From Aedes albopictus (taxonomy: Eukaryota > Arthropoda > Insecta > Diptera > Culicidae), in assembly GCF_035046485.1 (NCBI RefSeq), contig NC_085136.1, positions 80,803,734-80,867,733 of the forward strand: DNA of 64,000 nucleotides. The letters run 5' to 3'. Position 1 is the first letter of the stretch. Each line of letters starts with the position of its first letter. Below, one piece after another: positions 1 through 9,564 of the stretch. Below the pieces are notes generated by a model. That model had not been told where the DNA came from. It ran no database searches and saw only the letters and a list, made by a program, of their open reading frames with translations. The translations under genes were made by a program, and so were the position numbers.

Positions 1-639
1 TGGTATTTTGTAGGTATTGATAAAATACCTCAACGAGTTATTGGTTTGATGTTGAGGACTGGTTGAGGTATTATTCAATTATGGAAAAATCGCTATTTGT
101 ATAGCAAAATCGCCGATTATTATTTAGGTATTGCAATACCTGATGTCATTATTCACTAGTTATGCACAGAATACACTCCAGTTATTATTTGAGGTATTTT
201 ACCTCTTATGCAGGGCTAATTAATTACTCATTCAGGTTGTAGGTATTGGGTTTTCCATACCTGAGTTTGTTATTCTTCAGCTATTTTCTCCTGCTCGGGT
301 TGTGTAAAACTTTGTAACGGTCATATCAGAGTATGTGGTTTGGTTATGCTTCCGTTGCGTGGCACTAGCGTCCCATCACTTACATTGTTGTGTTGTCATT
401 TTTGTTTCCAGTGCTCGCCGTTTTGACCGTTTGGCGCTCGCGTCGCTTTGTGGGCTAGTGTATTTTAACGATGAACACTGGCATCGTGGGGTCAAATCGA
501 CTTAATATGTGGGGCAGTTTCCGTTGGTGGCGTTGAGGTGCACTTAAATCCTTTACAAACGATTTGTACGTATTTTTATTCGAGCTTAAACGTCTGTTCT
601 CTGTGCCACGACTTCCTCTGAAATTCACACAGCATTTTC
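1..639. repeat. AT-rich spacer with degenerate AGGTATTG/AATACCT motifs
   Basis: The first 270 bases hold several copies of an AGGTATT motif and its complement AATACCT, including a local inverted pair (AGGTATTGCAATACCT near 124-139). This suggests a decayed inverted-repeat element. Bases 300-640 look like low-copy sequence. No reading frame here resembles a known protein. Confidence 0.4.
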
Positions 640-1799
640 ATGGATACTCCTCTGGAATGTATGAAATACTCCAAGGAGTTCCACAAAAATTCTTCCAAGA
701 TTTACCTGGGTATTCTTCCAGGATTCTTCCGACCAGTTCTTAAGAAGTTCCCCGGAAATTATTCAGGAGTTTCTTGGAAGTCCCCTTCAGGTCCACGCAC
801 ATTTTCTCCAAGCATTCTCCGGAAAACTCTCCTAAGGTGCCTGAGGAATACTTCTGGGAGTTTGGCTACTTTTTGGGCGAATATTCCGATTATGAACCAA
901 TCTGGATATCCCTAGGGAACCAAATTCCTTCAAGAATTTATCTAAGAATTCCTCAGGAATGTCTCCAGCAGGTCTACGGGAATTTCACCAGTATTTCCTC
1001 AGGAATTCCTCCAGAAGTTCCTAGATAATTCCTTCAGAAGTTCTTCCAGGAGTTTCCTTGTAATTTTTCAAAGAGTTTCTCAAAAAGTCCAATTTTCGAA
1101 CTTCTACATGAGTTACTCGGAAATTCCTTCAAAATTTTCTCGGGAAATCCTCCTGGAGTTCCTAAGCAATTTTTACTGGAGTTCCTAAAGAAGCCATCCA
1201 AGAGTTCCTCGAAGTTTCTCAAGAATTAATCCAGGAGGCCCTGGGGAATTTCCTCAAGAGTTTTTAGAGCATACTTCCAGAAATTCTCAGAAAATTCCGC
1301 CAAAAATTCCTCGAAAATACTCGGAAATCCCTTCAGGAATTCCTCCGGGTTTCTGCAGGTGCTACTCGGCAATTTCTCCAGGAGTTCCTTGAGTATTCCT
1401 TCAAGAGTTTCTGGAAAAATATTTCAGAAATGAATTCCCGACGACTCGTCCAGAAGGTCCTCGGGAATTTCTCCAAGAGTTCTTCTAGTATACCTCCTGA
1501 AGTCCCCCAGGAATATCTCCAGAAGTTCCCCGAAAATTCTTTCAAGAGTTCCCCGCAAATTCCTGTAGAAGTACCACGGGTATTCCTCCAGGAGTTTCTC
1601 GGGGAATCCTCCAGGAGTTACTAAGCAATTTTTACTGGAATTCCTGAGGAAGCCATCTAGGGATTCCTCGAAACTCCTCCAAGAATTCTTCGGGATTACC
1701 TCCTGGAGTTCCTTAAGAATTTCTCAGGGTGTTCTTCGGCATTTCATCTAGGAGTTTCTCGGCAGTTCTTCCAGAAATTGCTCAAGAACTAATCCAGGA
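640..1799. repeat. Degenerate GGAATTCC-type repeat, cluster A (left part)
   Basis: The stretch is an almost continuous run of diverged 10-13-bp units around a (G)GAATTCCTC or CAGGAGTTCCTC core. A longer block beginning CCAGGAGG at 1231 starts again at about 1794, so the units are organised in a higher-order repeat of roughly 0.55 kb. The open frames on both strands are by-products of the low-complexity repeat. The block is interrupted at 1800 by a hAT element and resumes at 3579. Confidence 0.85.
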
Positions 1800-2431
1800 T
1801 AAAGTGACCAGATATATTTTGCTCTGATGCGGGACACAATTTTACATTACTCAAATTATAAGTGTTTCAGTGATTCAGTGACCCGATTTTCAAATCAAAA
1901 TTGAGGTTGTTAACTCAACGAATGGAAAAGTCTAATATTTGTGCAATTTTCAAAAAAAAAAACTGACAGGTTTACCTAAAATTTTCCCTAGAATTTTCAA
2001 GAGATTGCTTTCGAAATGTCGGTATACTTTTTTATGAAAAAAAATCATTAAAATGCCTGGAGAAAATTCAGGAAACAGTTTGTGACAATACTATAGGATT
2101 TTTAGTTGAATTCTAATGTAAAGCACGGGAAAATTACTAAAGGAAACGTTTCAAAATATTTCTGAGAAGAAATTCTCGAACAATTCCTCCATTATTTTCG
2201 TTACGAATACGATGTGTATCTTTATTCAACATTCAAGGTATAGAAGTTTCTAAACAAACAAATTAGTTTCCAGGAATTCCATCCATTAGATGCTAATAAT
2301 TAGTCCGAATTACCACAGGATTTTTCAGAATGATCCACAATATATTTCTTAAGGCATTTCTATAGCAATTGAATGATGATGAAACAATTCCATGATGGAA
2401 ATCTCCGGGAGAACCTTTAAATGAACATCCT

Positions 2432-2487
2432 AAAGAGATGAACCAGCCTCGGGCTGAAAATCTCTCTAATAAAGATACCTACCTACC
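2432..2487 (+). mobile_element. Short retroposon tail with 14-bp TSD
   Basis: A 56-bp insert is flanked by the direct repeat TAAATGAACATCCT at 2418-2431 and 2488-2501. It contains a GAACCAGCCTCGGGCTGAAA stem-loop, AATAAA, and a terminal (ACCT)n run. This is what an extremely 5'-truncated target-primed retroposon copy looks like. A similar stem-loop tail ends the SINE on the minus strand at 35215-35374. The parent element is not identified. Confidence 0.75.
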
Positions 2488-2599
2488 TAAATGAACATCC
2501 TGGAACAAGCTTATGAAAAAATCAAAAAAATCTATGCAAGAATTGCTATTGAAAACCTTAGAGGAATAATCCTGGGAAATATTTTCCAGCATTCCTACA

Positions 2600-2930
2600 T
2601 TAAGGCGAAACTGGAAGCATTTCCTCATATTTTGGTTTTTGATTTTTTATTGAATAACGAAGCAATATTTTCAAAATCGGTTTCCGTGCACATGTAGAGT
2701 ATGGATCAGGGTATCTTCTGATTTTTTTACGCGGTATAAAATGTTTTTCGTTTTTGCAGAAACCATTTTTGAACAAAATTTCACTAAAAAATGGTTTCTG
2801 CAAAAACGAAAAACATTTTCTACCGCAAAAAAAATCAGAAGATACTCTGATCCATGTGCACGAAAACCGATTTTGAAAATATTGCTTCGTTATTTAATAA
2901 AAAATCAAAAACCAAAAAAACAGTAGAAAC
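2600..2930. mobile_element. Palindromic MITE (AAGGCGAAAC family), copy 1
   Basis: Left arm (about 2632-2776) and right arm (about 2787-2914) are near-perfect reverse complements over about 130 bp. The left terminus reads TTAAGGCGAAAC. A more diverged relative with both termini preserved lies at 36293-36578. No TSD is evident and the right tip seems altered. The copy is nested in the hAT element at 1800-3578. The two predicted frames over it are mirror images of each other and not genes. Confidence 0.75.
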
Positions 2931-3578
2931 CCCGTGGAAATTTAAAACTAACTAGCTGAAAGGAATCTACAAGCTAGAAAATCATTTGAAATTTCCTAAA
3001 TGTCCTTAAAAAATTTTTTCCTTGAAAATTCTTATTTGAAGCAATTCACTTTTTTCATTGCAATTTTTAAGGCATTGCTGAAACATTTCTCAAAGTATTT
3101 TTTTAAGAATACTATAATATACCACTCAAATTCATGATCACTTTAAAAATTGTACTTTTTTGACGAACCCAGTAGCCTTTGGCAGGCTTTTCTTTCAATT
3201 TTATCTGACGGGTTCCAACAGGTATTTCTCCAAGAATAGCTTATGAGTAGCTACACCAATTAGGCTAAAAATTGTTTAAGGAATACTTTTGAAATAAAAA
3301 CATGAAAGAAAAGTTCGGACGAAATGTCTTAAAGTTTACTTGCAGATAACTTACAAGAATCAAGCAAAATTAGTCAAGTTGATGATCGAATCAAAAGTTT
3401 TTTTTTGTTTTGTTTGACTTGATTTCAAGAAAAATAGAAGCAGTTCAACATATCTGTTAAGATCAAAATACATCAGTGATTGTTGAAATCCGGGACATTT
3501 CCGGGACACTTTACAATGCGGGACGACTAGCCTGAATCCGGGACTGTCCCGCACAATCCGGGACGTCTGGTCACTTTA

Positions 3579-6060
3579 ATCCAGGAGGTCCTTGGGAATT
3601 TCCTCAAGAGTTTTTAGAGCGTACTTCCAGAAGTTCTCAGGAAATCTCGCCAAAAATTCCTAGAAAATACTCAGAAATTCCTCCGAGAGTTCCTCATGAA
3701 TTCATCCGGGTTCCTGCAGTTGTTTCTCGGCAATTTCTCTAGGCGTTTCTTGAGTATTCCTCTAAGAGTTTCTCGGAAATTCTTCAAGAAGTGAATTCCA
3801 AGGTTGCAACCATTCATTTGCAAAGATTTACATTCATTTGCTATTATCTCAGTTCAGAAGCATGCTATCGAAAACCAATGTATGGATTAATTTAACCTTG
3901 TAGTTTTATCTGAAAGTTTGCCGAATAACATTGGGGTCGCACACGCATTCCAAAGTCGTGAGCGAGCTGTGAAGGCAACTTTCCACAGCGTGAATGAAAT
4001 TTACATTCACCGAGTGGAGAGTTGCCTTCACAGCTCGCTCACGACTTTGGTATACGTTTGCGACCCCCATGTTATTCGGCAAACTTTCAGATAAAACTAC
4101 AAGGTTAAATTCATCCATACATTGGTTTTCGATAGCATGCTTCTGAACTGAGATAATAGCAAATGAATGTAAATCTTTACAAATGAATGGTCGCAACCTT
4201 GGTGAATTCCCAAGGGTTCACCCAAGAGGTTCTCGAGAATTTCTCTAAGAGTACTTCGGGAATACCTCCAGAAGTTCCTCAGGAATTTCTGCAGAAGTTC
4301 CCCGAAAATTCTGTTAAGAGTTTCCCGAAAATTTCTTCAAGAATTCCACGGGTGTTCCCCCAGGAATTTCTCGTGAAATGCTCCTAGAGTTACTAAACAA
4401 TTTTAACTGGAGTTCCTAGGGAAGCCATCCAGGAATTCCTCGAAATTCCTCCAAGAATTCTTCGGGATTTCCTTCTGGAGTTCCTCAAGAATTTCTCCGG
4501 TTGTTCTTCAGCATTTCATCTAATAATAATAAATAATCCAGGAGGTTCTTGGGAATTTCCTCAAGAGTTCTTAGAGCATACTTCCAGAAGTTCTCTGGAA
4601 ATTCTACCAAAAATTCCTAGAAATTACTCGGAAATTGCTCCGGGAATTCCTCATGAATTACTCCGGGTACCAGGTGTTCCTCGGCAATTTCTCCTTGTTC
4701 CTTGAGTATTCCTTAAAGAGTTTCTCGGGAATTCTCGCAGAAGTGAATTCCCGAGTGTTCATCCAGGAGGTCCTCTGGAATTTCTCCAAGAGCTCTTCGT
4801 GAAGTTCCTCAGCAATTTCCCCAGAAGTTCCCCGGAAATTCACTCAAGACCTCCTCGAAAATTCGTGTGGGAGTTCCACGGGTATTCCTCCAGGAGTTTC
4901 TCGGAAAATCCTCCAGGAGTTCCTAAGCCACTTTCTCTGGAGTTCCTAAGGAAGCCATCCAGGAGTTCCCCAAAATTCCTCCAAGAATTCTTCAGGATTT
5001 CCTCCTGGAGTTCCTCAAGAATTTCTCCAGGTGTTCTTCGGCACTTCATCTAGGAGTCCTTGGGAATTTCTGAAGGAGTACTCAGGGCATGCTTCCAGAA
5101 GTTCTCAGGAAGTTCCGCCAAAAGTTCTTCGAAAATTCTCGGAAATTCCCGCCAAAAATTCCTAGAAAATACTCGGAAATTCCTCCGGGAGTTCCTCATG
5201 AATTCAACCGGGTTCCTGCAGGTGTTCCTCGGCAATTTCTCCAGGTGTTTTTTGAGTGTTCCTCTAAAAGTCTCTAGGGAATTCTTCCAGAAGTGAATCA
5301 CCAAGGGTTCATCCAAGAGGTCCTCTGGAATTTCTCCAACAGTTCTTCTAGAATACCTCCTGAAGTTCCTCAGGAATATCTCCAGAAGTTCCCCGAAAAT
5401 TCTGCCAAGAGTTCCCCGCAAATTCCTGTTGGAGTTCAACGAGTATTCCTCCAAGAGTTCCTCGGAAAATCCTCCAGGAGTTCCCCGTTATTCTCCACAC
5501 TAAGCAATTTTTACTTGACTTACTAAGTCATCCAGGAATTCCCCGAAATTCCTCCAAGAATTCTTCGGGATTTCCTGCTAAAGTTTCTCAAGAATTTCTC
5601 CAGATGTTTCTCGGCACTTTATCTGGGAGTTCCTCGGAAGTTATTCTAGAAATTCCTCAAGAATTAATCCAGGAGGTCCTTGAGAATTTCTCTAGGAGTT
5701 CTCAGGGCATGCTTCCAGAAGTTCTCGGGAAATCCCGCCAAAAATTCCTCGAATTCCTCCGGGCTCCTGCAGGTGTTCCGCGGCAATTTCTACAAGAGTT
5801 ACTTGATTATTCCTCCAAGAGTTTCTCGGGAACTCTTCCAGAAGTGAATTCCCAAGGGTTCTACAGGAATATCTCCTGAAGTTCCTCAGGAATTTCTCCA
5901 AGAGTTCCCCGAAAATTCTGTCAAGAGTTCCCCGTAAATTCCTGTAGAAGTTCCACGGGTATTCCTCCAGGAGTTCCTCGGAAATTCTTCCAGGAGTTCC
6001 TCGGGAGTTCCTCTGGGAGTTTCTTAGCAGTCCAGATAATTCCAGAGGAACTCCTGGAGG
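3579..6060. repeat. Degenerate GGAATTCC-type repeat, cluster A (right part)
   Basis: This continues cluster A. CCAGGAGGTCCTTGG-like block starts occur near 3581, 4538, 5050 and 5669. After subtracting the 411-bp insertion at 3800-4210, this gives blocks of about 515-620 bp. Recognisable sub-blocks recur in the same order, for example GAAGTGAATTCCCAAGGG and AAGCAATTTTTACTGGAG. It is therefore a diverged higher-order tandem repeat. The open frames (up to 171 codons) are repeat artefacts. Confidence 0.85.
3800..4201. mobile_element. 402-bp near-perfect palindromic MITE with 9-bp flanking repeat
   Basis: Two arms of roughly 190 bp are near-identical reverse complements around a spacer of about 20 bp. 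Termini are AAGGTTGCAACC and its complement. The insert is flanked by the direct repeat GTGAATTCC at 3791-3799 and 4202-4210. Other blocks of cluster A show the empty site (GAAGTGAATTCCCAAGGG near 5831), which supports insertion. A 9-bp TSD would fit superfamilies such as Mutator, but I cannot assign the family. The 96-codon minus-strand frame lies inside the palindrome and is not a gene. Confidence 0.85.
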
Positions 6061-6440
6061 TATTGAGCATGAGCATGAGCATAGATGACCGTACAATTCG
6101 TAGTTGCTACTCCGTGATTGACCAGAACAATCGAAATTGCACAAGGAACCAACAAACGGAGCTTGAGAGTAGCTACCGCTCTCAATGTGCATTTTCGATA
6201 ATTCCAAACTTTATTAAGTCAATAACGGCGCCGGCTACGTCCTTACGGTCATCGAGGAAGGGAAGGAATGTTAGTGTGGCGTACGTTGCTATTAGAGACC
6301 GAGATCACCTCATCTTCTCCACGATTGTCACGGGAAGGAGTTTTTGTTAATGGGGAGGGGAAAGTCACATGATGTGGATTCACTTTGGTAAGTTATTTGA
6401 TTCATGCAATCTATATACATCAAAACGCGTATTCCACTCC
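6061..6440. other. Unclassified segment between two repeat fields
   Basis: This segment is unlike the repeats on either side. It starts with GAGCATGAGCATGAGCAT and has moderate GC content. A 95-codon plus-strand frame (6063-6350) has no motif that I recognise. The orientation of the GGAATTCC repeat changes across it. CTGGAGGTATT occurs at both edges, which could be a TSD or a chance match, because CTGGAGG is common in the flanking repeat. Confidence 0.35.
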
Positions 6441-6540
6441 TGGAACTTCTGGAGGTATTCACGAGAGACTACTGAAAGAATTCCCGAAGAACTCATGGAA
6501 GAATTTTCGAGGAAATCCTGGAGGAATTCACCTGGAAGAT

Positions 6541-6764
6541 TTTTTTAAAAAAGACACTACACCGTCTTCAGCCAGAGGCTGCACAGACTGAACATTACAT
6601 ACACGAGACAACGGACAACACACATAACACCCAGTGGCCCAATGAAGAATTTTCCGTTTGACGAAAAGTTTTCCCCGACTGGAGCGGGAATCGAACCCGC
6701 ACTCCGAGGCTTACGAAACGCCTAGACGACTGACGCCGCTAACCGCACGGCCACGAAGCCCACA
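6541..6764 (-). mobile_element. tRNA-derived SINE (family 1), copy 1
   Basis: Read on the minus strand, the copy begins GGGCTTCGTGGCCGTGCGGT with a tRNA-like A-box region (GTGCGGTTAGCGG). It has a perfect RNA polymerase III B box (GGTTCGATTCC), a tRNA-unrelated body (CACTGGGTGTTATGTGTG) and a T-rich 3' end after GAAGACGGTGTAGTGTC. Copy 2 at 11378-11601 has the same structure. The head would not fold as a functional tRNA within this context, so I call it a SINE, not a tRNA gene. No clear TSD. Confidence 0.8.
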
Positions 6765-8269
6765 ATTTTCGATGATATGCTGGAAGAATTCCTTATGAAC
6801 TCTTGGTGAAATTTCCGAGGAATGCTTGTCGAAATTTTCAAGGCATATCTGGAGGAATTCCTGTGGAACATCTGGAAGAATTCCCGAAAACTCTTAAAGA
6901 AATTGCTGGGGAACTCCTGGAAGAGCTCCAGAGAAACTTCTGCAGGATTTTCCGAGGAACTCCTGGAAGAATTTCCAATTCCCGTGGATATTCTGGAGAA
7001 ATCCCCGAGGAACTGTTGGAATTAATCCTAGGGTACTCTTATAGGGAATCCCGAGTAACTCCAAGAAAAAAAATCCTGAACTCCTGGAATGATTACCCGG
7101 GAACTTTCAGGAGGAATTCACGTAGTACTACTGGAGAAGTTTCCGAGAAATTATTGGAGGAATTCAAGAGAAATTCTGGGGGATCCCCAAGAAGTTCTTG
7201 GAGGGATTCCCAAGCACCTCCCGGAGGAATTCCTGAGGTTGCTGGATGGATTCCTGAGGAACTCCAGGAGTAATTATCGATGAACTCCTGGATGAATTTC
7301 CAAAGAACGCATGGAGTTATTTGCGAGGAACTCCTGCTGGAAGTTTCGAAGAAATCCTCGATAAACTACCTCGAGTAACTACCTACTGGAAGTATTGCCT
7401 CGATACTCTTGGAATAATTTCTGGGGATCATCTGGAGAATTTTCTGAGAAACTCATCTGGGACTGCCAAGAAACTCTTGGAGGAATTTTCGGGGATTTTC
7501 TGGAGAAATTCTTGGGGAACTCCTGGAGGAACTCAAGAAAAGGTCCTGAAGTAAATCACGAAGAACTCCTTGAAGAATTTCCGAGAAACTCGTGGATGGC
7601 TTTTTGAAGAATTCCAGAGATTCTACTGGAGGAACTCCTAAGACAATTCCCGAGAACTCCTGGAGGAGGTCCCAAGGCACTCTTAGAGGTTTTCCTGAAG
7701 AATTCCTGAAAGAATTACTCAAGATTTCTTGGAGGAACTTTCAAGGAACTGCTGGAGGAAATTCCGAGAAACTGCTGGAGGAATTCCCAAAGAACTGGAG
7801 GAATACCTGAGCATCTTCTGGAGGAATACCTGTGGAACTCATGGAGAAATTCCCAAGGCGAGAAACTGCAGAGAAACTCTTGGTGTTTTTCCTGAGAAAC
7901 TCCCGGAGCAATTCCAGAGGAACACTTGGCGGATATTTGTGGGTCTTTTGAGGGAATATTCGGAGAACTCCTGGAGGAACTGCCAAGGAAATCCCGAGGA
8001 ACTCTCGAACGAATTTCCGAGGAACTCTTGACGAAATCTCTAGGGACTTCTTGGGGAAATTTTCGGGTAACTTCTGGAGAAATTCCCAGGATACATCTGA
8101 ATGAATTCTCGGAGAGCTTCTGGAGAAATTTCTGATAAACTCCTAGATGAATTCCATGGGAACATGGAAAACTCCTGGAAAAATTTCCGAGCAACTTTTG
8201 GAGGAATTCCCGCAAATCTCCTAGATGGAGTACATAGGGTATCAAAATTAACTGGAGGGAGTATCACAT

Positions 8270-9097
8270 GGTGTCCGGCCACTTGGCCGAATGCCGTTTG
8301 GCCGAACGCCGTTTGGCCGAACGCCATTTGGCCGAATGCCATCTGGCCGAAAGGGTCATTTGGCCGAATGCCGTTTGGCTGAATCGTGATCAAAAGAAAT
8401 CAGAGAAGTTTTTGACCAATATGATCATCAGAAATATTTCCTTCTTTTAATCATAGGCTATTCTTTCTAGTTTTGACATTCAGAGATTATTTGGCGTTGA
8501 GAGTGCCTATACACGGCGTGTGTATGGGAAAAGTTTATAACAAAAAAATAGGCATCGTCAAATTTTTCGCTATTCAAAAATAGAGGCTTTCAGCTTTCAT
8601 TTGCAGGATCCCTCAAAAAAATCCACCGAGGGATCCCGAACAACTTTTTCAGAATACTGTTTTTCCTCATACAAAATGCAGGGTTCCAAATTAATCTCTA
8701 TTTCTACTTAACAAACATACCCAATTTTTGTATGAAAAAGTTCCCCCGATGGAATATTTCGATGTTGGGCTTGAATGAAAGCTGGTAGCGTCAACTTTCA
8801 CGTAGCGTAAAAATTAGCGATGCCCATTTTTTTGTAATAAATTTGTTCTACCAGACACACCGTGTATATTTTATCACAGATTTTTCCTTCTTTGACTCAT
8901 AGGCTGTTCTTTCAAGTTATACTGAGGCTGGGAATAGTGGTATGGTCACTTAAGTACATCATTCATTTTTCGGCCAAACTGCATTCGGCCAAATGGCATT
9001 CGGCCAAATGGCATTCGGCCAAATGACCCTTTCGGCCAAATGGCGTTCGGCCAAACGGCACTCGGCCAAATGGCGTTCGGCCAAATGACCCGGAACC
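8270..9097. mobile_element. Foldback element with 15-bp-unit inverted terminal arrays
   Basis: Left end (8270-8385) is a tandem array of about seven 15-bp units (TTTGGCCGAATGCCR). The right end (about 8968-9097) is the same array in inverted orientation. Both arrays contain the same variant unit (GCCGAAAGGGTCA) in the corresponding place, so the arms are true inverted copies. The element is flanked by the 8-bp direct repeat TATCACAT (8262-8269 and 9098-9105). The outermost bases GGTGTCCGG and the complement of CCGGAACC are only partly inverted. There is no transposase frame. The interior holds another inverted-repeat segment (about 8505-8880). The 8-bp TSD suggests mobilisation by a hAT-type transposase (inference). 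Confidence 0.8.
8505..8880. repeat. Imperfect inverted repeat nested inside the foldback element
   Basis: TACACGGCGTGTGTATGG with ACAAAAAAATAGGCATCG on the left matches the complement of CGATGCCCATTTTTTTGTAA ... CACACCGTGTAT on the right. The flanks carry a diverged direct duplication: TCATAGGCTATTCTTTCTAG near 8451, and a close match near 8897. This is likely a MITE inserted into, or amplified with, the foldback element. No coding content. Confidence 0.5.
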
Positions 9098-9351
9098 TAT
9101 CACATAAATACTGGAGAAGTTCTTGTGGAACTCTTGGAGGGATTGCCGTAAAATTCCTGGAAAACCTCCGACCCCTGGAGGGATTCCTGTGGAATTCCTG
9201 AAGAAAATTGGTGAAGAAGTTCTGTGGGAATGCCCGTGATTTTCCCGGAGAACTCCTGGAAGAATACCCTGGAAAATCGTGCAGTATTTCCTGGATTATG
9301 TTAAAAACACATGGAAATTTGCGATAATGCAGTGTGGTGGTAAATGTTGTA

Positions 9352-9564
9352 CACTGAAACCTCCATTTAAGTCGATACATGGCTGATCGGAAATATTTTT
9401 TACCGTACAGGCAATGACTAAACTATACAGTTTTATATTTTTTGACAAATCTCCTTTGTCATGCGAAGTGTTAAAAAATATAAAAGTCTATAGTTTTGTC
9501 ATTGCCTGCATGGTAAAAATTATTTTCGATCAGCCATGCATCGACTTAAATGGAGGTTTCAGTG
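9352..9564. mobile_element. TA-target MITE (pogo/Tc1-mariner-like ends)
   Basis: A 213-bp palindromic element with arms of about 95 bp beginning CACTGAAACCTCCATTTAAG. Each end is bordered by TA (9350-9351 and 9565-9566), the Tc1/mariner-superfamily target. The AACCTCC terminal motif resembles pogo/Tigger ends (from memory). It is non-autonomous. Confidence 0.75.

Larger units (their letters stand above)
1800..3578. mobile_element. Non-autonomous hAT-like DNA transposon, 8-bp TSD
   Basis: The ends are a 13-bp perfect terminal inverted repeat (TAAAGTGACCAGA at 1800; its complement ends at 3578). They are flanked by the 8-bp direct repeat ATCCAGGA at 1792-1799 and 3579-3586. An 8-bp TSD is the hAT signature. 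CGGGAC motifs recur just inside both ends, as subterminal motifs do in hAT elements. I see no transposase-like frame, so the copy is non-autonomous. It carries a short retroposon (2432-2487) and a palindromic MITE (2600-2930) as later insertions. Removing the element and one TSD copy restores the repeat of cluster A. Confidence 0.85.
6441..9300. repeat. Degenerate GGAATTCC-type repeat, cluster B
   Basis: Diverged units of the form GGAATTCCTGGAGGAACTCC dominate 6441-6540, 6770-8261 and 9106-9290. Relative to cluster A, the CTCCTGGAGG orientation predominates. Insertions are a SINE (about 6541-6764) and a foldback element (8270-9097). Overlapping frames of 60-176 codons rich in E, N, S and R on both strands reflect the repeat, not genes. 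Confidence 0.85.

Noticed and set aside
3906..4196. 96-codon minus-strand frame
   Set aside because: It spans the right arm and centre of a near-perfect palindrome; its reading is mirrored by the other arm.
5050..6207. 134- and 171-codon minus-strand frames
   Set aside because: They follow the degenerate GGAATTCC repeat, and the second also runs into unrelated sequence.
6061..6440. TSD CTGGAGGTATT around the unclassified segment
   Set aside because: CTGGAGG is a frequent word in the adjacent repeat, so the match may be chance; no TIR or tail supports an insertion.
6690..6764. tRNA gene (good B box)
   Set aside because: The tRNA-like head continues into a body shared with a second locus, and the acceptor stem does not close; it is the head of a SINE. 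The same holds for 11378, 12418 and 39289.
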